A stretch of 12,494 bases of DNA, taken from positions 5,197 through 17,690 of the forward strand of contig DDWC01000097.1 of NCBI GenBank assembly GCA_002345475.1. The letters are read 5' to 3'. Every line of letters begins with the position of its first letter. The stretch's first letter is position 1. This stretch comes from Firmicutes bacterium UBA2296 (lineage in GTDB: Bacteria > Bacillota > UBA994). A program made the position numbers and the translations under genes. The notes below the pieces were generated by a model. It was given only the letters and a program-made list of their open reading frames with translations. It made no database searches and was not told where the DNA came from. Below, piece by piece: positions 6,893 to 12,494 of this stretch.

Positions 6893-6943
6893 TATCCTCG
6901 GTACGCCTCGGGGCCGGGCAGACACCTTTGTGCCCTGTCGGAC

Positions 6944-6971
6944 TCATGATCAATGATTAATGATCAATGAG
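6944..6971. repeat. Heptad array between the 174-base repeats
   Basis: Four 7-base units (TCATGAT, CAATGAT, TAATGAT, CAATGAG) of the same family as 62-110 and 10156-10176. Confidence 0.65.
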
Positions 6972-6982
6972 TGAAGGTTGGT

Positions 6983-7156
6983 AGGAGCCCGCCACTGACA
7001 CCACAGCCGAGGACACTGTTACCACAGGGGAGCCGGCGCTTCGCGCGTGGCACTGATTATCCTCTCAAGTTCGGCTTCGTCTTGACGACTTCAGTCTAAC
7101 TTCCAACATCCTACGTCCAATCTCTAGCTTGTAGGGGCACAGCATGCTGTGCCCAC
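6983..7156. repeat. 174-base direct repeat, copy 2
   Basis: This is the partner of 6719-6892. Its heptad array lies at 7095-7129, and its terminal palindrome (7135-7154) forms the left arm of the 95-base element at 7131-7225. Confidence 0.88.
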
Positions 7157-7225
7157 GGTCCTATGCTTGGACCGAGAACCCAAAACCGAAACGACGAAGA
7201 TGGGCACAGCATGCTGTGCCCCTAC
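7131..7225. repeat. 95-base paired-palindrome element, copy 2
   Basis: It has the same structure as 3300-3394: GTAG plus palindrome, a 47-base spacer, palindrome plus CTAC. The spacer (7155-7201) is diverged from that of the other copy but starts ACGG and ends CGAAGAT in both, showing common descent of the whole unit rather than chance pairing. Confidence 0.72.
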
Positions 7226-7373
7226 ACTAAGCGAGGATTCCAATGCATTCAAAGTGCAAAGTGCTCAATGGTGAATGCCGAGATCTAAACCAGAGCGTTC
7301 CCCCAGTGGTGTCAGTGACTGGTCTGTGGTGTCGGTGTTACGTCTCCTCCGCTCCTCTTCGCGCCTGCCAAGC

Positions 7374-7400
7374 AAAAGGCCCCGGCGTAAAGCCGGAGCC
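7374..7400 (-). terminator. Rho-independent terminator of the surface-protein gene
   Basis: In minus-strand RNA, GGCUCCGGC pairs with GCCGGGGCC around UUUAC and is followed by UUUUGC. It lies about 110 bases after the stop at 7512 and is nearly the same as the S8 terminator at 4262-4293. Confidence 0.87.
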
Positions 7401-7430
7401 TTTCATTTTTGGTCCTTGCTTCAACTTCCA

Positions 7431-7507
7431 GGAGCTAAGAGCTAAGAGCCAGGAGCTCTCCCGTCTCCCCTATCTAATCGCTAACCGCCAAGCGCCAAGC
7501 GCTGGCC
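7431..7507. repeat. Shared 3'-flank heptad array, copy 2
   Basis: Eleven consecutive 7-base units run from GGAGCTA to GCTGGCC, matching 4322-4398 unit by unit with substitutions. The array stops four bases short of the surface-protein stop codon at 7512. Confidence 0.75.
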
Positions 7508-7511
7508 GTCT

Positions 7512-9521
7512 CTACTTCATCCTCCCCGGCGCCATAGCCGAAGCTCCCTTTGGTCCTTCCTGCGCGATCATGCTGATATACTGCCCGAAGCTGGCTGCTT
7601 CGCCAATGTCCACTTGTGCCGGCCTGCCGCCTGTCGGCTCAGCCTCAATCTGCATCGCAGACATCATCATCGTCATTTCTTCCATCTCTTCTTCGTGCTC
7701 AAAGTGTCCCCATACCACAGCATGGGCGGCCACGTAGATGTTACCATTCAGGCCATTGACCACAAAGGTGTAAGTAGTTACCCCGGGATCAAAGGTCATC
7801 TTGTGGGGGAACTGGCCAGGTGCGTCGGTGGCCACAGCCCGTGGGCCTCGGCCTACCATCGGCAGCGGGGTGCTTCCTACCCACAGGTGCAACTCGGTGA
7901 AATAGAATCCTTCAAAGGCGGTGTAGGTTACGGTAGCCGTGCTTCCGTTGTACACTACTTCTACTTCGCCGACGTGTGTTCCCTTTTCCAAGTCGTTGTT
8001 ACCGGCACCGGCGTAGAGGTCAAGGGTGTACTCCCCTGCTCCGTAGGCGCCGTTGGTCCAGCCCCACTTGCTGGCAAAGGGTATGGCATTGTCGCCGCCA
8101 AAGGCCCAGGCCGTTTCCGAAGTGGGCTCAGTTACGATCTTTACTATCTGCAGCTTCGCTTCCGCGTACTGCCCAGTCTCTACGATGGTAGCCTTGTTGT
8201 TATATACGGTTACACCAGTCTCACCAAAGGTCTCCCAGGTGAAGTCCTCGTCGTAGGTGAAGGTGTCTCCGTCAGGAGCTGTCACTGTTCCCAGCTCCAC
8301 TACTCCGTTGAGATCGCTGTCGTCTTCGATGGTTACGACGTCATCGATTTCCGTGTCGGGGTCTCCCCAGACAACTGCGGCGTTGCCGTACCAGTCGCCC
8401 TTCTCTGTAGTGACGGTGACCACATTAGGTCCGTCCAGCTTGCCCGTGACTTCCCCACCATAGGTGCCGACAATCTGTGCTCCTACGGCCAGGTTGTACG
8501 GGAAGGTGATGTTCTCAAAATCAACATCGAGGAACTCGCCGTCGATTTCGTCAACCACACCGGTAATCACCGCAGCAGCAGTTCCGGTGTTGACTATTGT
8601 TATGGTGCCGGATACTGCGAACTCACTGTCGTCGTATCCTTCATAGGTGACTTTTACATGCCAGGTTGCTTTCTCGTCTCCAAGGCCATCCTCGGTCAGG
8701 TGAATCACCGGGGTGCCGTCTTCAAGTTCATGGCCGTTTTCGGTGGTAACCCACTTGTCTATATCCCATAGGTGGGTCCTGACGAAGGAGGTTTCGGCTG
8801 TCTTGGTAACAGTCAGTTCTTCGACGGGGTCCATTACCCGGATGCCCCACTCATTGAATCCATTGTCTGCTCTGTCGCCGTACTGGCCATGCTGAGCAAA
8901 CATTATTACATATCCGTAGTTTTGATCAAACAAGCTGTTCTTAACGTACAACAGGTAATTAGCCGAGCCGCTACCGGAACCTATGTTGTAGTCTACCAGT
9001 ACATAGTATCCGTCAATGTCATAGATCTTATTGGCCTGGCCGACCGGAAACTCCGGATACCCGTCTGCGTCCAGCGTCGTTGTGGTGAGCTTGTCGTTAT
9101 TAGTCTGGTAGATTGCAAACAGGTCTACGCTCATTTTTGGGCTGCCTGCAGTCTGGTTGACGTCAAAGGCAAACTCTCGGTAAGCCACTCCTTCAATGGT
9201 TACTAAAGGTACGTTGGCGAGAGGTAAAGCCTTGGTCTGAGGCTTTTCGTCGAAGTTGCGCTTGCCGCCGGTGTTAAACCCTCTCTCTATGCCTGTCTGC
9301 CCTGCCTGCAAGGCCAGGTAGGTGTTAAAACGTCCTGTGCCTGAGGCCTCATTAGAAACCCACTGCGTCCAGATGCCGTCGTTAATGGCTGCTTCCACGG
9401 CTCCGGTCAGAGTTAAGTCGACTTCAGTTGGTGTGACCGCCGCGGCCATAACCGGGGTCATGGCGACTAGCAAAATCGCAACCATAGAACTGGCTAGCCA
9501 CTTCTTAGTTTGTTTTAACAT
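7512..9521 (-). CDS. Large secreted surface protein of unknown function
   Basis: This 669-residue exported protein starts with a signal peptide (hydrophobic core to about residue 27, cleavage near VMAAA). An ATG at 9530 abuts AGGAGG, while the ATG at 9521 has a nine-base gap, so I chose 9521. Residues about 30-232 form a beta-rich module ending NGFNEWGIRV, as in other secreted 'EEWGVR' proteins. Residues 235-460 hold Ig-like repeats (VTKTAETSFVRTHLWDIDK, then SGTITIVNTG). Residues 485-605 are a glycine-rich module (SKWGWTNG, GAGNNDLEKGTHVG, GSTATVTYTAFEG, IYVAAHAVV) of a type that recurs in bacterial secreted proteins. The tail turns acidic and methionine-rich (HEEEMEEMTMMMSAM near 609-623). 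There is no LPXTG motif, C-terminal membrane segment or S-layer domain, so its anchoring is unclear. A c-di-GMP-II riboswitch suggests an adhesion or matrix role, by inference only. Confidence 0.92.
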   Translation of the reverse strand: MLKQTKKWLASSMVAILLVAMTPVMAAAVTPTEVDLTLTGAVEAAINDGIWTQWVSNEASGTGRFNTYLALQAGQTGIERGFNTGGKRNFDEKPQTKALPLANVPLVTIEGVAYREFAFDVNQTAGSPKMSVDLFAIYQTNNDKLTTTTLDADGYPEFPVGQANKIYDIDGYYVLVDYNIGSGSGSANYLLYVKNSLFDQNYGYVIMFAQHGQYGDRADNGFNEWGIRVMDPVEELTVTKTAETSFVRTHLWDIDKWVTTENGHELEDGTPVIHLTEDGLGDEKATWHVKVTYEGYDDSEFAVSGTITIVNTGTAAAVITGVVDEIDGEFLDVDFENITFPYNLAVGAQIVGTYGGEVTGKLDGPNVVTVTTEKGDWYGNAAVVWGDPDTEIDDVVTIEDDSDLNGVVELGTVTAPDGDTFTYDEDFTWETFGETGVTVYNNKATIVETGQYAEAKLQIVKIVTEPTSETAWAFGGDNAIPFASKWGWTNGAYGAGEYTLDLYAGAGNNDLEKGTHVGEVEVVYNGSTATVTYTAFEGFYFTELHLWVGSTPLPMVGRGPRAVATDAPGQFPHKMTFDPGVTTYTFVVNGLNGNIYVAAHAVVWGHFEHEEEMEEMTMMMSAMQIEAEPTGGRPAQVDIGEAASFGQYISMIAQEGPKGASAMAPGRMK

Positions 9522-9584
9522 TACTGTCATCCTCCTTTATGGGTGGTGTTTATCAGTTGTCCTTAAAGCCAATTGAGGTCGAGT

Positions 9585-9644
9585 TCATAGGTGAGTGTGG
9601 TTCCAGAATCTCCAATGCTTCCATTCTTGCATTAGGATCCCCAT
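9585..9644 (-). CDS. Possible 19-codon leader peptide
   Basis: Between the riboswitch terminator and the surface-protein gene, an ATG at 9644 opens a 19-residue frame rich in Trp and His (EWKHWRFWNHTH). AAAGGGGG lies about ten bases upstream and could serve as a ribosome binding site. An overlapping open frame in another register reads through the same bases. Nothing else supports translation, and it may be chance. Confidence 0.18.
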   Translation of the reverse strand: MGILMQEWKHWRFWNHTHL

Positions 9645-9685
9645 AACCCGTTCCCCCTTTCGGACTGTGTTCTCGATAGAAATGC

Positions 9686-9712
9686 AAAAACCGGCCTGGA
9701 ATTCAGGCCGGT
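9686..9712 (-). terminator. Leader terminator of the surface-protein riboswitch
   Basis: In minus-strand RNA, ACCGGCCUG pairs with CAGGCCGGU around a short AAUUC loop and is followed by UUUUUGC. The CCUG of its 5' arm is also the 3' strand of the aptamer closing stem, as expected for a transcriptional switch. Confidence 0.86.
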
Positions 9713-9773
9713 TACGCTATTTGCTCCCTCTGCGCCAAGCGTCCACATAGGGCGGAGAGATCATCGCTTCCTG
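9704..9773 (-). ncRNA. Cyclic di-GMP-II riboswitch (surface-protein leader)
   Basis: This has the same architecture as 6478-6555. CUCUCCGCC (9751-9759) pairs with GGCGCAGAG (9728-9736) with one mismatch. The loop contains GUGGACGCUU, and ACGCU (9738-9742) pairs with AGCGU (9714-9718) as a pseudoknot, followed by AACCGG. CAGG (9770-9773) pairs with CCUG (9704-9707) to close the aptamer. Compared with the S8 leader, the stem sequences differ while the pairing is kept, and the loop GGACGCUU and the GGGAGC and AAUAGCGUAACCG segments are conserved. Competition with the terminator again predicts an ON switch. Confidence 0.86.
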
Positions 9774-9834
9774 CGATATGCTGTTGTTGTTCTCAGCGAT
9801 GTGATGCAGACGAAGATATCTTTAAGCTAGTTAA

Positions 9835-9863
9835 ATAATAACATGAGAATGGTTCTCAGGCAA
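9835..9863 (-). promoter_or_regulatory. Sigma-A-type promoter of the surface-protein gene
   Basis: TTGCCT (9858-9863) and TATTAT (9835-9840) are separated by exactly 17 bases, a good vegetative promoter. Transcription would start near 9828, about 55 bases before the aptamer. Confidence 0.72.
9844..9858. promoter_or_regulatory. Operator-like inverted repeat inside the promoter spacer
   Basis: TGAGAA and TTCTCA form a perfect six-base inverted repeat separated by three bases. It fills the space between the -35 and -10 boxes, where a bound repressor would block RNA polymerase. The 15-base shape resembles a Fur-family box (TGATAAT-N-ATTATCA) with one symmetric change per arm, so a metal- or peroxide-sensing regulator is possible. 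The regulator is not in this window. Confidence 0.5.
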
Positions 9864-9900
9864 GGGGGGGAGGATATAAATAAGGAAAGATGAACGACAG

Positions 9901-10043
9901 CCTGATTGGGACTGATTAAGACTGATGGGAGCCGATGGGAAGCGAGAAATCAGCATACAGCACCCAGCAGACAGCGTTCTTTTAGTTTTTGAGTTTTAGC
10001 AACGCGACGCGGGATACCCACCACTGATACAACAGAAGGGAAA
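9901..10043. repeat. 143-base direct repeat, copy 1, with decamer and heptad arrays
   Basis: It matches 10331-10473 at a constant 430-base offset. It opens with four 10-base units of CTGATTGGGA type (9902-9941), followed by four 7-base units of ATACAGC type (9948-9975). Later it contains 'CCACTGATACAACAG', which resembles 'CCACTGACACCACAG' at the start of the 174-base repeats near 6728. Confidence 0.82.
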
Positions 10044-10155
10044 CATTGTGGCAACTGAGGAGACGGCTGGAGTTATGGCGAGATTCCCTTGTGTTTGAAA
10101 GCCGTAGCGGCGAGACCGTGGCTCGCGGCCCCTGCTGTTGGGTTCTACTCACGAC

Positions 10156-10321
10156 TAATGATCAATGATCAACGATCGGGACACGGCAGCCTGATTGGGA
10201 CTGATTAAGACTGATGGTGCCTGTCGCTTGTCGTCAGTCGTCTGTTGTATGTGGGCCCGGAAATCACAGTAACGCCGCTCTTGGCTTCCAACTTCTAACG
10301 TCAAACCTCCAAATTCTAGTT
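10156..10321. repeat. Run of four short-period arrays
   Basis: In order: three heptads of CAATGAT type (10156-10176), three decamers of CTGATTAAGA type (10191-10220), four heptads of TGTCGTC type (10222-10249) and five heptads of TCCAACT/TCTAACG type (10287-10321). Each family also occurs elsewhere in the window. Confidence 0.7.
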
Positions 10322-10330
10322 ACATGGCAT

Positions 10331-10473
10331 CCTGATTGGGACTGATTAAGACTGATTGGATCTGATGGGAAGCGAGCAATCAGCATACAGCACTCAGCAG
10401 ACAGCGTTCGTTTAGCCTTTGAGTTTTAGCAACGCGACGAGGGATACCCACTACTGATACAACAGACGGGACA
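10331..10473. repeat. 143-base direct repeat, copy 2
   Basis: This is the partner of 9901-10043. Its decamers lie at 10332-10371 (four units) and its heptads at 10378-10405 (four units), showing that the short arrays were duplicated as part of the longer unit. Confidence 0.82.
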
Positions 10474-10653
10474 CAGAGGCCACAGGGGAACGCGAGGGAG
10501 AGCGTTACTGGTTCCTCGAGCCTGGTCCCTTGCTCTTTTTAGCGGCGAGACCGTGTTCGCGGCCCCACGTGCTAATTGGTTTATCACATGATGAGAGATC
10601 AATGATTCGATTTTTGGAAGTCGGCAACCTGATAAAACCGCTCTGGGGACACA

Positions 10654-10684
10654 GCAAACCCCCAGGGAAGAGATCCCCGGGGGG
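10654..10684 (-). terminator. Terminator-like hairpin after the LamG gene
   Basis: In minus-strand RNA, CCCCCCGGGGA pairs with UUCCCUGGGGG around UCUC, with one mismatch and one G-U pair, followed by UUUGCU. The short U-run makes it a modest terminator. It lies about 40 bases after the stop at 10726. A 12-base palindrome, ACTCATATGAGT (10696-10707), lies between the two. Confidence 0.55.
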
Positions 10685-10725
10685 TGCAAATGTTGACTCA
10701 TATGAGTAGAGAATCTTAGCTGTTC

Positions 10726-12474
10726 CTATTTGCTGTGGACAACTATGCTGCCTCCACCAAGAGGTGTGTATGCCTGATTATCGTAGATGACTATTTCGGC
10801 TCCGTCAACATAGGTCCATATCTTTATTCTGAAAGAATCAATCCCTCTGTTTCCGCCGTCTTGCGCGTAAATCATGAACTCGTAGTTGCCCTCGCCGTTT
10901 ATAGTTCCTGATCCTTTGAACTGTGCTACATTGTTCCCCGTAACCACCAGCCACTGATACTCAGTGCTATGGAAATTGAGGTTGCCGGCCTTAAACTGAA
11001 ATTGGGTGTTACCTGTCGGGATATTAGCACCCCTTTGGTATCTTGATACGAACCCAAAGCTCGCCTTACCTACGGCCTCTGGATAGAGGACTGAAGCACC
11101 GACCGGTGAGTCGATCCAGCCGCCGCCGGTCACGAAACCGCCCGTAGGATCATACACGACCACCATCTCTGATGCGTTGTCACTTACGTTGCCAGCGGCA
11201 TCACGTGCTCTCACCTCTAGCTGATGGACACCAGCGACATTGAGACAATTCGACGCAGTATATGGGCCATCTCCTGACATGGGGAGCCACCCACCATCGT
11301 TTAACCGATACTCTACTGCAGCCACGCCGGATCTTAAATCACTGGCTGACACAGTCACAGCAAATGTGGAGCCTAGAGGCACTGGAGTTGGATTAACCAA
11401 AATGTCACTAACAACTGGTGCTACTCGATCAACATTGAAAGTCCACGTTACTGGCAAGCTGACATTGCCTGCCTCATCCTTTGCCCTAACGGAAAATGTA
11501 TTTTCGCCTTCAAACAAGCCCCCGGTAAGCTCGAACGAGGTTGCCGGTGAATAGCCGCTCCAAGCACCTGCATTGAGTTTGTGCGAGTAAACTAGGTCCC
11601 CCGGCAAAGTCCTGTTATCCAATCCTGACCATGTAAAAGTCGGATTCAGGTCACTCTCATTTAGCCATTCGCCGCCATCGGGCCCTGTGAGCTTCTGCAC
11701 CGCTGGTGGTGTGGTGTCTGGTAGGAAAACAGCCACACCTTGACTTTTTGCCATGAGTATTTCGGCCGCTTCCAATGCTCGGCTGAATATGGCCACTTCA
11801 TCAAGGTTGCCATTGAAGGGAAGCGAACCCCCTGGACTTGTCGAGAGTTGGCCTCCCAGAGTCACATTCTGGACATTGTCGTAGCCTGTCTGCGTGCCTG
11901 TCTTTTGAGTTGAAGCATGCAAAACACCATCTAGGAAGAGCCGTACTGTGGTTCCATCGAAAGTCATAGCAACGTGTTGCCATTGTTCGACAGGAAGACT
12001 GGCTGTATTGATTGCAACTATTACTGCAGAGTTACCAGACGGACCGAGGTTCACCCACCCTCGCAGGTGTCTGGTGCTAACCAGGTCAAGACCATACTCT
12101 CTGTCTAGCCAATGTCCCTTACGAACGATTGTCCTGTCACCTGTCGTTCCTGCACTAATGTAAACCCACGCCATTAAAGTTATGGAATTGGTGCTTAGGC
12201 TCGTGTTGTGAGAAACGCTTACGTAGTCATTTACGCCGTCAAATTTCAACGACGCTAAGCTACCCGTTATGGGGGCTTTGTTCTCTTTATCCCAGGTTGG
12301 TCCATGTAAGACCCCATCATGAGATCCCATCGAATCAGCGGCCATGGTTCCATCGGCCTCATTAAATGACCAATAAGCGATTAGACCTGATGTCTGCGCG
12401 AGTGCGGTGCTTGTCAATAGAGCGAGTATGAGAGCCATCGAAATAACTAACATGAATGATTTCTTTGGTATCAC
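10726..12474 (-). CDS. Secreted LamG/Ig-like domain protein
   Basis: This 582-residue exported protein has a signal peptide (hydrophobic core residues 8-21, cleavage near ALAQ). A LamG/concanavalin A-like domain spans about 30-246, with LIAYWSFNEADGT, LKFDGVNDYVSV, WQHVAMTFDGTTVRLFLDG and NGNLDEVAIFSRAL, typical of carbohydrate- or protein-binding modules. Two Ig-like repeats follow, about 252-349 and 350-441, each ending with AKDEAGN or ARDAAGN. Residues 445-582 form a C-terminal domain (GGFVTGGGWIDSP, GFVSRYQRG, FQFKAGNLNFHST, GSGTINGEGNYEF, FRIKIW, GGGSIVVHSK) that I recall being called 'post-COAP-1' in other secreted proteins. The start is GTG, with GGGAGG 11 bases upstream. No catalytic motif or cell-wall anchor is seen. 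Its role is probably binding at the cell surface or in the matrix. Its promoter lies beyond the window. Confidence 0.93.
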   Translation of the reverse strand: MIPKKSFMLVISMALILALLTSTALAQTSGLIAYWSFNEADGTMAADSMGSHDGVLHGPTWDKENKAPITGSLASLKFDGVNDYVSVSHNTSLSTNSITLMAWVYISAGTTGDRTIVRKGHWLDREYGLDLVSTRHLRGWVNLGPSGNSAVIVAINTASLPVEQWQHVAMTFDGTTVRLFLDGVLHASTQKTGTQTGYDNVQNVTLGGQLSTSPGGSLPFNGNLDEVAIFSRALEAAEILMAKSQGVAVFLPDTTPPAVQKLTGPDGGEWLNESDLNPTFTWSGLDNRTLPGDLVYSHKLNAGAWSGYSPATSFELTGGLFEGENTFSVRAKDEAGNVSLPVTWTFNVDRVAPVVSDILVNPTPVPLGSTFAVTVSASDLRSGVAAVEYRLNDGGWLPMSGDGPYTASNCLNVAGVHQLEVRARDAAGNVSDNASEMVVVYDPTGGFVTGGGWIDSPVGASVLYPEAVGKASFGFVSRYQRGANIPTGNTQFQFKAGNLNFHSTEYQWLVVTGNNVAQFKGSGTINGEGNYEFMIYAQDGGNRGIDSFRIKIWTYVDGAEIVIYDNQAYTPLGGGSIVVHSK

Positions 12475-12494
12475 AGTATATCTATCCTCCCTAA

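Larger units (their letters stand above)
6871..7221. repeat. Cluster of three 20-base palindromes
   Basis: Perfect copies of GGGCACAGCATGCTGTGCCC lie at 6871-6890, 7135-7154 and 7202-7221. The first two are preceded by GTAG. The third is followed by CTAC and so faces the second. Confidence 0.9.
6617..7373. other. Gene-free repeat region between S8 protease and surface-protein genes
   Basis: I see no gene here on either strand. The region contains heptad arrays, two 174-base direct repeats, three palindromes and a 95-base paired-palindrome element. Positions 7226-7373 hold no motif I recognise beyond 'CCAGTGGTGTCAGTG', which also occurs within the 147-base repeats near 3415 and 4167. Confidence 0.7.
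10105..10562. repeat. GCGAG-CTCGC palindrome family, two further copies
   Basis: TAGCGGCGAGACCGTG occurs at 10105-10120 (continuing GCTCGCGG to 10128) and at 10540-10555 (continuing TTCGCGG to 10562, one base shorter with an altered arm). They correspond to the boxes at 3769-3792 and 4029-4052. Confidence 0.6.
9864..10685. other. Gene-free repeat region between surface-protein and LamG genes
   Basis: I see no gene with a ribosome binding site or recognisable product. The region is two diverged copies of a roughly 430-base unit (9901-10330 and 10331 to about 10635), each with decamer and heptad arrays and a CGAGACC box. A minus-strand open frame at 10426-10701 is a translation of these repeats. 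No 20-base palindrome is found here. Confidence 0.7.

Noticed and set aside
7614..8771. 385-residue plus-strand open frame
   Set aside because: It lies entirely antisense to the surface-protein gene, has no recognisable domain, and the minus-strand protein has a signal peptide, ribosome binding site, promoter and riboswitch.
9621..9695. Second open register in the surface-protein leader (FYREHSPKGGTGYGDPNA)
   Set aside because: It looks protein-like but begins inside the terminator hairpin, has no start codon with a ribosome binding site in frame, and matches nothing I know.
10426..10701. 91-residue minus-strand open frame
   Set aside because: It is a translation of the 143-base repeat and flanking repeats, with no ribosome binding site or protein-like composition.

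Overview
This 12.5 kb window reads as the chromosome of a Gram-positive anaerobe, most likely a clostridial Bacillota. The clues are strong AGGAGG-type ribosome binding sites, Gram-positive signal peptides, Big_2 and LamG surface domains, and two cyclic di-GMP class II riboswitches, an RNA class concentrated in Clostridia. I cannot name the genus. All supported genes lie on the minus strand, so the window is described right to left in transcription order.

Right end (12474-10726): a secreted protein with a LamG domain, two Ig-like repeats and a C-terminal 'GGGWIDSP' domain. Next is a gene-free repeat region (10685-9864). A strong promoter with an operator-like palindrome in its spacer, a c-di-GMP-II riboswitch and a terminator then lead into a large secreted surface protein (9521-7512). 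A second repeat region (7373-6617) follows, then a second c-di-GMP-II riboswitch and terminator before a secreted subtilisin (S8) protease (6434-4941). The C-terminal Ig-like part of this protease is still in frame downstream but is cut off by a single TAA (4943-4941). A third repeat region (4261-3104) separates it from a two-gene operon of cytoplasmic S9-type serine hydrolases: a single-domain one (3103-2144) and a full propeller-plus-hydrolase peptidase (2131-143).

The best-supported theme is c-di-GMP control of exported proteins. The surface protein and the protease each sit behind the same riboswitch type, with base-paired stems that differ in sequence but keep the pairing. In both, the aptamer closing stem and the terminator compete for the same bases, which predicts that c-di-GMP switches expression on. 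The LamG protein may belong to the same set, but its leader lies outside the window.

The most unusual feature is the non-coding DNA. Nearly every gap is built of degenerate tandem heptanucleotides of several unrelated families, plus one decamer family. Among these are eleven copies (one truncated, one missing a base) of the perfect palindrome GGGCACAGCATGCTGTGCCC, in places paired head-to-head around a 47-base spacer. Larger direct duplications of 147, 174, 260 and 430 bases overlie them. Several heptad arrays run to within a few bases of a stop codon.
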